The translations under genes were made by a program, and so were the position numbers. The notes beneath the pieces are model-generated. The model was not told the DNA's origin. It was given only the letters and a program-made list of their open reading frames with translations, and did not search any database. Positions 1 to 5,747 of a DNA stretch of 17,347 nt are shown here, piece by piece (position 1 is the stretch's first letter; each line of letters begins with the position of its first letter). This stretch comes from JAAYZQ01 sp034428935 (GTDB lineage: Bacteria; Chloroflexota; Anaerolineae; JAAYZQ01), in assembly GCA_034428935.1 (NCBI GenBank), contig DAOUHB010000259.1:1-17347 (forward strand). The letters are read 5' to 3'.

Positions 1-462
1 GGCCGCCAGCGAGGCGACCATGGTCCGCGCCAGGGCCGTCTTGCCCGAGCCCGTGGTGCCGGCGATGAGGACGTGGGCCACGTTGGCGCTGGGCAGCCGC
101 ACCAACAGCGGCATGCCCTCCTGGTCCAGCCCCAGGACGGCCGTCACCGGCGGCACCACCGCCCCGCTGGCCCGCAGCCTGTCCAGCAGCGGCAGGAGGG
201 CCACCGCCTGGCCCTGGGCGCGGGGCACCTCCACCTCCACCCGCCCCTCCTCGCGGTACACCCGGCAGGAGGGCGCCCCCAGGCTGAGGGCGATCTCTTC
301 CGACAGGCCCGCCACCTGGCGCACCTTGACCCCCAGGGGCGTGGACAGGTGATAGCGCACCAGGCGGGGCGTGACCATGCCGCCCGTCACCCGGGCCGGC
401 ACCTTGTGGCTGGCCAGCACCATCTCGATGCGGTCCGCCTGAAAGTGCAACTCCCGCCGCAT
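1..462 (-). CDS. FtsK/SpoIIIE-type DNA translocase, N-terminal part (cut by window edge)
   Basis: The first 154 residues are visible; the gene continues beyond position 1. Residues 1-80 resemble the alpha/beta region before the motor of FtsK proteins (ADRIEMVLASHKVPARV). A Walker A motif, GTTGSGKT, lies at residues 135-142 in the FtsK-typical setting HVLIAGTTGSGKT. The family pumps double-stranded DNA in an ATP-dependent way, during chromosome segregation or plasmid transfer. The usual four-helix membrane anchor of FtsK is absent, so this is a short soluble form. The ATG at 460-462 follows a strong GGAGG site. Transcription very probably starts at the SOS-controlled promoter about 100 bases upstream, which would make this a DNA-damage-induced translocase. 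Family is fairly sure; exact role is not, because the motor domain and any C-terminal gamma domain lie outside the window. Confidence 0.85.
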   Translation of the reverse strand, partial: MRRELHFQADRIEMVLASHKVPARVTGGMVTPRLVRYHLSTPLGVKVRQVAGLSEEIALSLGAPSCRVYREEGRVEVEVPRAQGQAVALLPLLDRLRASGAVVPPVTAVLGLDQEGMPLLVRLPSANVAHVLIAGTTGSGKTALARTMVASLAA

Positions 463-550
463 GGACCTCCCTCCTTCCCTCCGCCCTGGCCCGCCGCCGC
501 CACCGCCTCCCGGCTGCCGGCGAGCCATTCCGGCATTTCAGGGCAAAATA

Positions 551-563
551 GAACATGCGTTCG
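551..563 (-). promoter_or_regulatory. LexA/DinR-type SOS box 2 (at the transcription start)
   Basis: GAACATGCGTTCG is the inverted partner of the first box and covers the predicted transcription start. Together the arms 551-566 and 575-590 make a perfect 16-base inverted repeat around an 8-base centre that carries the -10 element. Confidence 0.78.
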
Positions 564-569
564 GGTGTC

Positions 570-598
570 ATTATACCCGAACGCATGTTCGCTGTCAA
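570..598 (-). promoter_or_regulatory. Consensus sigma70 promoter of the FtsK-type gene
   Basis: Read on the minus strand, TTGACA (593-598) and TATAAT (570-575) are separated by exactly 17 bases, a perfect match to the consensus. The predicted start of transcription is near 563, about 100 bases before the ATG at 462. Both SOS boxes sit on this promoter, which explains how so strong a promoter could be kept silent. Confidence 0.85.
578..591 (-). promoter_or_regulatory. LexA/DinR-type SOS box 1 (in the -35/-10 spacer)
   Basis: CGAACGCATGTTCG fits the Gram-positive SOS box CGAACRNRYGTTCG at every position. It lies between the -35 and -10 hexamers, where a bound repressor would exclude RNA polymerase. 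The family of the site is well established in Bacillus; its use in this organism is inferred. Confidence 0.8.
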
Positions 599-672
599 GA
601 GGGCAAGCGCGACCGCGCCCTACATTTAATCCAGCTTATGTTCTCTGAGAACCCGGGCGGGCCGCGGATGGG

Positions 673-1281
673 CTACCGATAATAGCTCCGGGAGCGGAAT
701 TCGTCCAGCTCGGCGCGAAAGGTCAGCCAGTCGCGGACGGGCAGCATGAAGCCAGGCGTATCGGGAGAGAGCAGGTAGCGGCTCATCCACAAGTGGAGCT
801 GGTGCCGGGGCGCCGGCAAGGCGCTGACCTCGACGACGACCACGGTGCTGGCAAACAGTGGTTCCAGGAAGTGGCGCCGGCTCCAGGGCTCGCATTCGGG
901 CGGGAACTGGCGCCCGAGCTGGCCCAGGCGCGTGCTCTGGATGTCGCGGTAGGGGATGCGAACCTCGTAAAAGGGAAAGCGCAGCCGCAGCCCGTCTTCC
1001 CAGCAGGTGGCGTGGGTCCGCAGGCTGAACCAGAAGGTGAGGATGGCGATGGCCCATCCCCCCAACCCCGCCGCCACCAGGTACAGCCGGTGGGGCTCGA
1101 TCCCGGGCGGCGAAAGGACGACGAGGGCCGTGCACAGCAGGGCAATGAGCAGGGCCGGCCAGAAGAGCATGGACCGCATGCGCCGTTGCAAGAGGAGGGG
1201 ATGGCGGTGTCCCCTGCGCGGCAGCGACAGGGCCGCTGCCCCGCTCCCGGCGCCGGTGGAACGCGACGGTGCTTTTGCCAT
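673..1281 (-). CDS. Two-helix membrane protein with a possible PH-like C-terminal domain
   Basis: This 202-residue protein of unknown function has a basic N-terminus (about 1-37), two hydrophobic segments (about 38-57 and 66-87) and a soluble C-terminal half. The order of two helices followed by a beta-rich region (RLRFPFYEVRIPYRDIQST, then hydrophobic strands and a final helix ending FRAELDEFRSR) resembles bacterial PH-domain membrane proteins. That resemblance is only by eye. The ATG at 1281 was chosen because it has an AGGAGG site eight bases upstream; a longer upstream reading in the same frame is Arg/Pro-rich and unlikely. It lies 124 bases after nth on the same strand, possibly co-transcribed, though GC hairpins lie between them. 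Confidence 0.7.
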   Translation of the reverse strand: MAKAPSRSTGAGSGAAALSLPRRGHRHPLLLQRRMRSMLFWPALLIALLCTALVVLSPPGIEPHRLYLVAAGLGGWAIAILTFWFSLRTHATCWEDGLRLRFPFYEVRIPYRDIQSTRLGQLGRQFPPECEPWSRRHFLEPLFASTVVVVEVSALPAPRHQLHLWMSRYLLSPDTPGFMLPVRDWLTFRAELDEFRSRSYYR

Positions 1282-1326
1282 GAGCCTATCCTCCTGGGAC
1301 CCCCTCGCCGGGGTCTGGTCCCGCTC

Positions 1327-1350
1327 CTGGCGCCGTCGCGCCGGCGCCAG
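1327..1350. repeat. GC-rich inverted repeat between nth and the membrane protein gene
   Basis: CTGGCGCC and GGCGCCAG are perfect 8-base arms around an 8-base loop. There is no T-run after it on either strand, so it is not a clear terminator. It may reduce read-through or stabilise mRNA ends. Confidence 0.5.
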
Positions 1351-1381
1351 TTCCGGGCACCTGTTGTCGACCCTGTTGGCC

Positions 1382-1400
1382 AGGGGCGCCAGGCGCCCCT
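1382..1400. repeat. Perfect GC palindrome just after nth
   Basis: AGGGGCGCC-A-GGCGCCCCT is a perfect inverted repeat lying 5 bases beyond the nth stop codon. It could act as a weak, U-less transcription pause or mRNA 3' end for nth. Confidence 0.5.
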
Positions 1401-1405
1401 CAGGG

Positions 1406-2113
1406 TCAATCCTCGGTCGGTGCGGGTCGAGCCCGGGCCACCACTTCACGATAGTAGTCGCACAGGTCGGTCAGGAAGCAGGCCTCGCACTGGGGCCTGC
1501 GCGCCTGGCAGATCTGCCGGCCGTGGCGGATCAGGTTCAGGTGAAAGGAGTAATAGTGCTCCGCTGGGATCAGATCTTCCAGCAGATCGTGGGCCTTTTC
1601 GCGCGTCACCCGCGGCCCGATGAGGCCCAGCCGCCCGCTCACCCGGTGGACGTGCGTGTCTACAGGAAAGGCCGGCCGCCCCAGGGCAAAGAGCAGGACG
1701 ATGGCCGCGGTCTTTGGGCCGACGCCCTGGAGCGACGAGAGCCACGCTTTGGCCTCGGCCACCGGCCAATCGCGGAGGAACTCCAGATCCAGCTCGCCCC
1801 GCTCGGCGACGATGGCGCGCAGTGCCTGCTGGATCCAGGGTGCCTTCTGGTTCGCCAGCCCTGCCGGCCGGATGGCGTCGACCACCGCGCCCGGGTCGGC
1901 TTCGAGGACCTCTTGCCACGTGGGAAAACGCTGGCGCAGCCTGTTGAACGCGACGTCGCGGTTCGCGTCGTTGGTGTTCTGGCTCAGGATGGTGCTCACC
2001 AGCTCCGAGACCGCGTCCAGGTCTCGCACACCGGCGGGCTCGCCGTACTCCTCGCCCAGTCGCTGCCGGATCGTTTCGGCCTTGCGGCGCAGCTCTGCCT
2101 CTGCCTGCTCCAC
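1406..2113 (-). CDS. nth: Endonuclease III (DNA glycosylase / AP lyase)
   Basis: This base-excision repair enzyme removes oxidised pyrimidines and cuts the abasic site by beta-elimination. The 235-residue product has the helix-hairpin-helix LQGVGPKTA with the catalytic Lys134. The catalytic Asp152 is in PVDTHVHR. An iron-sulfur cluster motif C-X6-C-X2-C-X5-C is formed by Cys202, 209, 212 and 218. It is slightly longer than the usual 210-220 residues, with additions at both ends. The start is a GTG at 2111-2113, supported by GGAGGTGA five bases upstream. A good promoter (TTGACC-N17-TACAAT) lies directly ahead, giving a leader of only about 12 bases. No SOS box is visible there. It could instead be a related HhH-GPD glycosylase with another substrate, but the complete motif set favours Nth. 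Confidence 0.93.
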   Translation of the reverse strand: MEQAEAELRRKAETIRQRLGEEYGEPAGVRDLDAVSELVSTILSQNTNDANRDVAFNRLRQRFPTWQEVLEADPGAVVDAIRPAGLANQKAPWIQQALRAIVAERGELDLEFLRDWPVAEAKAWLSSLQGVGPKTAAIVLLFALGRPAFPVDTHVHRVSGRLGLIGPRVTREKAHDLLEDLIPAEHYYSFHLNLIRHGRQICQARRPQCEACFLTDLCDYYREVVARARPAPTED

Positions 2114-2131
2114 GCGTCACCTCCAGCCCCC

Positions 2132-2160
2132 ATTGTACTCGAGTCTACCCCGGAGGTCAA
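2132..2160 (-). promoter_or_regulatory. Promoter of nth
   Basis: On the minus strand, TTGACC (2155-2160) and TACAAT (2132-2137) are 17 bases apart. The start of transcription is expected near 2125, so the mRNA begins just before the Shine-Dalgarno site. Confidence 0.75.
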
Positions 2161-2162
2161 GT

Positions 2163-2220
2163 TGCAGCGGGGCGGTCTTGACAAAATACAATGCAGCGGT
2201 CTTAAGAAACGCGTTTGACA
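2163..2220. repeat. Imperfect direct repeat with two TTGACA hexamers
   Basis: TGCAGCGG occurs at 2163-2170 and 2192-2199. GCGGTCTT occurs at 2172-2179 and 2196-2203, each copy followed by an A-rich tail. TTGACA occurs at 2178-2183 and 2215-2220. Neither TTGACA has a good -10 at normal distance. The repeat may be a regulator binding region between nth and the rightward transcripts. Confidence 0.4.
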
Positions 2221-2236
2221 ACACTGGATGCAAAAT

Positions 2237-2266
2237 TACACAAATTTCAGAAGATTGCGGTATAAT
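2237..2266 (+). promoter_or_regulatory. Candidate rightward promoter with perfect -10
   Basis: TATAAT at 2261-2266 is perfect. The best -35 is TACACA (2237-2242) with an 18-base spacer, matching four of six. Transcription would start near 2273 and run into a foldable 150-base region with no convincing coding sequence. Confidence 0.45.
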
Positions 2267-2272
2267 AGGACA

Positions 2273-2430
2273 TGATGTACATGCCGTGCTGGATTTCGCA
2301 ACAGGTTACCGCTCCAGCTCGCCGGCTCCGTTGGGCCGGGGAGGCATGGGATATGGTTCTCTATAGGAGGCCGGTCGGGGGGCGTACCGGGTTAAGCCCT
2401 GTCGCAACAAGAATCAGCCCTAAAATACTC
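2273..2430 (+). ncRNA. Candidate structured non-coding RNA or leader
   Basis: Downstream of the TATAAT at 2261 the sequence folds into an irregular rod. The arms are 2288-2295 with 2412-2418, 2301-2305 with 2398-2402, 2310-2315 with 2379-2384, and 2322-2329 with 2366-2374, separated by internal loops. The overall shape of nested short stems with large internal loops recalls 6S-type RNA, but I recognise no conserved motif and no terminator follows at once. It could instead be a long leader of the BldC-like gene. A 78-codon reading frame here has no sensible composition or ribosome binding site. The 3' end is a guess. Confidence 0.3.
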
Positions 2431-2441
2431 CCAGCGGACTA

Positions 2442-2470
2442 TTGTGATCTTGTGCAGGGCATGCTATTCT
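2442..2470 (+). promoter_or_regulatory. Promoter of the BldC-like gene
   Basis: TTGTGA (2442-2447) and TATTCT (2465-2470) are 17 bases apart, and a TGC just before the -10 gives an extended -10 element. The predicted start near 2477 leaves a leader of about 70 bases. Confidence 0.6.
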
Positions 2471-2545
2471 CGTTCTGCCAACTTTTACGCTTTACGAACT
2501 GCTTATAACGTTGGTGGGTGGATACTAACGATAGGAGGGAAATTC

Positions 2546-2740
2546 ATGGATGAAAGGCGACTTCTAACGGCCAAAGAAGCGGCTGCCTATCTTCGCATCA
2601 GCCTCTTCACCCTGCGCAAAATCGAGCAGCAGGGGCTCATTGTGCCGTATCGGACGCCAGGTGGCCATCGCCGCTACAGCATCGACATGCTCAACGAATA
2701 CCTGGAAAACAGCCGCAACTATCCCGAAAAAGAGGGATAA
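2546..2740 (+). CDS. BldC-like small MerR/excisionase-family DNA-binding protein
   Basis: The 64-residue protein is a single winged helix-turn-helix. LTAKEAAAYLRISLFTLRKI forms the helix-turn-helix (about residues 6-25), followed by the wing GLIVPYRTPGGHRRYS (about 30-45). Such proteins (BldC, and excisionase-type DNA-binding proteins) bind DNA as head-to-tail multimers or serve as recombination directionality factors. There is no recombinase nearby, so a transcription factor role is favoured. The ATG at 2546 has AGGAGG seven bases upstream. The gene stands alone between its own promoter and a strong terminator. Its target cannot be told from the sequence; the repeats at 2163-2220 or the greA promoter are candidates. 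Confidence 0.85.
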   Translation: MDERRLLTAKEAAAYLRISLFTLRKIEQQGLIVPYRTPGGHRRYSIDMLNEYLENSRNYPEKEG

Positions 2741-2762
2741 GATCGCGCGTTGGCAAGTAGAG

Positions 2763-2794
2763 CAGCCCTGCGCCTGGGAGCGCAGGGCTGTTTT
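2763..2794 (+). terminator. Intrinsic terminator after the BldC-like gene
   Basis: CAGCCCTGCGC and GCGCAGGGCTG form a perfect 11-bp stem with a six-base loop, followed by TTTT. It begins 22 bases after the stop codon. Confidence 0.88.
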
Positions 2795-2906
2795 GGACGC
2801 GAGCCTCGCTGCACGCAGCCAGCTCTGACATCGCGCGCGGTCGTCGCCGGCTGGGGACGCCAGGGCCTCCCCATCGCCGCAACCGTGGCACAAGCGAGTC
2901 CCGAAC

Positions 2907-2934
2907 TTGCATACTGGGCGATTTGTTGTATAAT
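2907..2934 (+). promoter_or_regulatory. Promoter of greA-lysS
   Basis: TTGCAT (2907-2912) and TATAAT (2929-2934) are 16 bases apart. Transcription should begin near 2941, directly ahead of the leader hairpin. Confidence 0.75.
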
Positions 2935-2952
2935 ATCCACAATGAAATTCGA

Positions 2953-2977
2953 CTGAGAGGCCGGCTCTCAGTTTTTT
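2953..2977 (+). terminator. Attenuator-like hairpin in the greA leader
   Basis: CTGAGAG and CTCTCAG (arms 2953-2959 and 2965-2971) form a perfect 7-bp stem around GCCGG, followed by six T. It starts only about 12 bases after the predicted transcription start and about 70 bases before greA. It therefore fits an early intrinsic terminator that would release a short RNA of about 35 bases. Confidence 0.7.
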
Positions 2978-2998
2978 GTTCCCGATGGGCCCTGGGGC

Positions 2999-3026
2999 GG
3001 CGCGCAGCGCCTCAGGCGTTCTTTTT
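2999..3026 (+). promoter_or_regulatory. Second, competing hairpin pair in the greA leader
   Basis: GGCGC-GCA-GCGCC (2999-3011) can form one hairpin. AGCGCC-TCA-GGCGTT (3006-3020) can form another, followed by C and five T (3022-3026). Both need the bases GCGCC at 3007-3011, so they exclude each other. This is the arrangement expected of an anti-terminator and terminator, although the stems are short. Confidence 0.45.
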
Positions 3027-3044
3027 GCTATTCGAGGGAAAGGC

Positions 3045-3512
3045 ATGAGCAATCAAGCAACGTTTCTTACCCCTGAAGGTTACCAAAAGCTTCAGGACGA
3101 ACTCGACTTTTTAACCAGGGTGCGTCGCGCCGAGGTTGCCGAAGCCATCCACGATGCCAAGATGGACGGCGACGTGTCGGAGAATGCCGGGTACGAGGAA
3201 GCCAAGCGCCAGCAGGCTTTTGTCGAGGGGCGCATCATGACCATCGACGCCATGCTCAAGAGCGCGGTCATCATCGAGCCCAACGGCACGAGCGAGCAGG
3301 TGGCCCTTGGCTCTCAGGTGACCGTCGCCGAAGAGGGCTTTGACCCCGAAACGTACTTTATCGTCGGCTCGGCCGAGGCCGACCCGGGCAATGGCCGCAT
3401 TTCCAACGAGTCGCCCCTGGGCAAGGCCCTCATGGGCCACGCCGTGGGCGCGCGCGTCACCTACGAGGCGCCCGGGGGCCAGATCGCCGTGGAGATCCTG
3501 CACATCGAGTAG
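3045..3512 (+). CDS. greA: Transcription elongation factor GreA
   Basis: GreA enters the secondary channel of RNA polymerase and stimulates cleavage of backtracked transcripts. The 155-residue protein has the N-terminal coiled coil (about 1-75). Its tip motif GDVSENAGYEEAK carries the acidic pair Asp43 and Glu46 that reach the active site. The C-terminal FKBP-like domain (about 80-155) includes the signature SPLGKALMGHAVGA. Length is typical. ATG at 3045 has GAGGGAAAGG upstream and begins MSNQATFLTP, the usual N-terminus; a longer reading from 2976 would run through the leader hairpin and is rejected. lysS follows after 21 bases, so the two form an operon. The leader carries terminator-like hairpins, suggesting regulation by premature termination. 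Confidence 0.96.
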   Translation: MSNQATFLTPEGYQKLQDELDFLTRVRRAEVAEAIHDAKMDGDVSENAGYEEAKRQQAFVEGRIMTIDAMLKSAVIIEPNGTSEQVALGSQVTVAEEGFDPETYFIVGSAEADPGNGRISNESPLGKALMGHAVGARVTYEAPGGQIAVEILHIE

Positions 3513-3533
3513 GCTGGCCCCCAGGAGAAGTGC

Positions 3534-5027
3534 ATGTCTGACGAACTTTTGACCGATCAAGAACAACAGCGCCGGGCCAAGCTCGAGCGCCTGCGCGCCG
3601 CGGGCATCGAGCCCTACCCGGCGCGCTCCTTCCGGACCCACACCACGACCGAGGCCATCGCTCTCCTGGAGAAAGGCCAGACCGAAAGCCCCGTGACCGT
3701 CGCCGGGCGCCTGGTCAGCATTCGCGTCATGGGCAAGGGCTCCTTTGTCCACGTCGAGGATGGTCACGGCCGCATCCAGCTCTATCTGCGCCAGGACCGC
3801 CTGGGCCAGGAAAGCTACGAGATGTTCAAGCGCGACCTGGACCTGGGCGATTTTGTGGAGGCCCGGGGCGAGCTGTTTTTCACCCGCACCCAGGAGCCCA
3901 CCATCCAGGTCGAGGAGCTGCGTCTTCTGTCCAAGGCCCTTCGTCCGCTGCCCATCGCCAAGGAGAAGGACGGACAGGTGTTCGATGCCTTTGCCGACAA
4001 GGAGCAGCGCTATCGCCAGCGTTACGTCGATCTGGCGGTCAACCCCGACGTGCGCGACCTGTTCCGGCTGCGCGCTCGCCTCGTGTCGGCCATCCGCCGC
4101 TTTCTCGACGAGCGGGGCTTCCTGGAGGTCGAGACGCCCATCCTGCAGCCCGTATACGGCGGCGCGGCGGCCCGGCCCTTTGTCACCTTTCACAACCAGC
4201 TCAAGCAGGACCTCTACCTGCGCATCTCGGACGAGCTTTACCTGAAGCGCCTCATCGTCGGCGGCTTTGAGCGCGTGTACGAGATCGGGCGCGACTTTCG
4301 CAACGAGGGCGTCTCGTTCAAGCACAACCCGGAATTCACCCAGATCGAGTTCTATGCCGCCTATGCCGACTACGAGGACGTCATGGAGCTCGCCGAGCAG
4401 ATGGTGGCCTATGCCGCCCGGGAAGCCCTGGGCACCACCCGCTTCACGCGCGACGGGCACGAGATCGACCTGAGCCCGCCGTGGCGTCGCTGGCGGCTGC
4501 GCGACGCCGTCCGCGAGACCACGGGCATCGACTACGAGGAGCACACCGACGCCGAGAGCCTGTACCAGGCCATCGTGCGCATGGGCGGCACCCCGGAGCG
4601 CAAGAGCTCCTGGGGCAAGCTGGTCGATCCGACCCTGATCAACTACGTGGAGCCGCACCTTACCCAGCCCACGTTCCTCTACGACTACCCGCTGGAGGTC
4701 TCGCCGCTGGCCAAGAAAAAGGAGGGCGCGCCGGGCATCGTCGAGCGCTTCGAGTTCTTTATCGGGGGCGTGGAGATGGGCAACGCCTTCAGCGAGATCA
4801 ACGACCCCCTCGACCAGAGAGAGCGCTTCCTCGCCACCAGCCGGGCCCTGGCCGAAGGCGACGAAGAAGCGCACCCCCTGGACGAAGACTATATCGCTGC
4901 CTTGAGTTACGGCATGCCGCCCACCGGCGGTTTTGGCATGGGCATCGACCGCCTGGCCATGCTCCTCAGCGGCAAGGAGAGCCTGCGCGAGGTCATCCTC
5001 TTCCCGCACCTCCGGCCGCGAGACTGA
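3534..5027 (+). CDS. lysS: Lysyl-tRNA synthetase, class II
   Basis: This enzyme charges tRNA-Lys with lysine using ATP. The 497-residue product has an N-terminal anticodon-binding OB fold (about 55-135, VTVAGRLVSIRVMGKGSFV) and a class II catalytic core. Motif 1 is around 186-216 (FLDERGFLEVETPILQP). Motif 2 is around 250-272, with Arg253 and RNEG at 256-259. Motif 3 is GGFGMGIDRLAML at 465-477. Length matches the bacterial family. ATG at 3534 has AGGAG eight bases upstream. It lies 21 bases behind greA and is presumably co-transcribed; greA-lysS pairing is seen in several bacterial phyla. No separate promoter is visible. Nothing is missing from the active site. Confidence 0.97.
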   Translation: MSDELLTDQEQQRRAKLERLRAAGIEPYPARSFRTHTTTEAIALLEKGQTESPVTVAGRLVSIRVMGKGSFVHVEDGHGRIQLYLRQDRLGQESYEMFKRDLDLGDFVEARGELFFTRTQEPTIQVEELRLLSKALRPLPIAKEKDGQVFDAFADKEQRYRQRYVDLAVNPDVRDLFRLRARLVSAIRRFLDERGFLEVETPILQPVYGGAAARPFVTFHNQLKQDLYLRISDELYLKRLIVGGFERVYEIGRDFRNEGVSFKHNPEFTQIEFYAAYADYEDVMELAEQMVAYAAREALGTTRFTRDGHEIDLSPPWRRWRLRDAVRETTGIDYEEHTDAESLYQAIVRMGGTPERKSSWGKLVDPTLINYVEPHLTQPTFLYDYPLEVSPLAKKKEGAPGIVERFEFFIGGVEMGNAFSEINDPLDQRERFLATSRALAEGDEEAHPLDEDYIAALSYGMPPTGGFGMGIDRLAMLLSGKESLREVILFPHLRPRD

Positions 5028-5030
5028 GCG

Positions 5031-5065
5031 TTACGAAACCGAGCTTTACGAAACCGAGCTTTACT
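5031..5065 (+). repeat. Tandem 15-base repeat after lysS
   Basis: TTACGAAACCGAGCT occurs twice in direct tandem (5031-5045 and 5046-5060), followed by TTAC of a third partial copy. That partial copy provides the stop codon of the convergent lipoprotein gene. A weak hairpin CCGAG-CTTTA-CTCGG overlaps the end. There is no good terminator between the two convergent genes. Confidence 0.7.
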
Positions 5066-5585
5066 CGGGGCTGAGCTCGTACCAGATGTCGGCGATAAAG
5101 CCCTGGGCATCGACCGTGCTCACCTGGCGGACGATCTCGGGCTGGGCGCCGCTGCAGCGCCATTCATAGACCGTCTCGCGCCCGGTCACCACGGCCGGGA
5201 TAAAGTCCGCGTCGGGGTTCGCCTGGCAGAACTCTACCTCGGCCTCCGTCGGCTCCTCGCTCGTGTCCGCCTTGGCCTCGCAAGGCAGGTTGGCCCCCAC
5301 AAAACAGCCATACACCTTGCCGTCCATGCAGCGCCAGGTTGAGCCGTTCTGCATGATCTCCAGGGGCGTGTCGGGTACATTTAGCGCTCGCTGCAAGGCC
5401 AGGGCCAGGTCTTCGGAGAACGCCGGCCCGGTGTACTCGGCACCCGGCCGGTCCGCAGTGCCCACTGCGGTGCAATAGGCAAAGGGGTCGCTGTAGGAGG
5501 CGGGCTCGGGCGAGCCTCCACAAGCGGCCAGGGCCGCGGCAAGGAGCAGTAGGGCCACGACGGGGATTGCGTGCTGCGTCTTCAC
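5061..5585 (-). CDS. Cysteine-rich lipoprotein of unknown function
   Basis: The 174-residue protein starts with a lipoprotein signal: positive N-terminus, hydrophobic core (8-21) and lipobox LAAC with the lipidated Cys22. The mature part has six further cysteines (38, 86, 94, 102, 120, 144), which suggests disulfide bonds outside the membrane. Two stretches look alike: FAYC to TWRCMDGK (35-90) and VEFC to EWRCSGA (117-147). They may be an internal duplication. I do not recognise a named family. The start is a GTG at 5583-5585 with GAGGAGG ahead. A -10 like TATAAT lies about 36 bases upstream. The gene converges on lysS, and its stop lies within the lysS tail repeat. Confidence 0.8.
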   Translation of the reverse strand: MKTQHAIPVVALLLLAAALAACGGSPEPASYSDPFAYCTAVGTADRPGAEYTGPAFSEDLALALQRALNVPDTPLEIMQNGSTWRCMDGKVYGCFVGANLPCEAKADTSEEPTEAEVEFCQANPDADFIPAVVTGRETVYEWRCSGAQPEIVRQVSTVDAQGFIADIWYELSPE

Positions 5586-5620
5586 AATACTTCCTCCTCG
5601 ATTCGAGATCTACAAGCACC

Positions 5621-5626
5621 ATTATA
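5621..5626 (-). promoter_or_regulatory. -10 element of the lipoprotein gene
   Basis: A perfect TATAAT on the minus strand stands 36 bases before the GTG start. The -35 position reads AGGCAG, a poor match, so this promoter may need an activator or another sigma factor. The encoded OmpR-type regulator directly upstream is a natural candidate. Confidence 0.5.
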
Positions 5627-5747
5627 CGCGCGCCGGGCCGCGCCTGCCTGACGCGTACCCCGCGCCTGCCCGGCGGGGGCCAGGGGGCGGGGTCGGGGTG
5701 GAGACGGGCAGCTCTGCTCCGGTCGGAATAACAGGCCGGCGAGAGGG

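Noticed and set aside
2340..2420. tmRNA-like start (GGGCTGATTC on the minus strand)
   Set aside because: Only ten bases match; no tRNA-like domain, no CCA end and no tag-coding frame follow.
2272..2508. Small plus-strand frame ahead of the BldC-like gene
   Set aside because: No Shine-Dalgarno site, odd composition, and it runs over the promoter of the next gene.
3111..5009. Long open frame opposite greA and lysS
   Set aside because: It covers two certain genes on the other strand and its product is repetitive Leu/Gly/Ala-rich sequence from codon bias.
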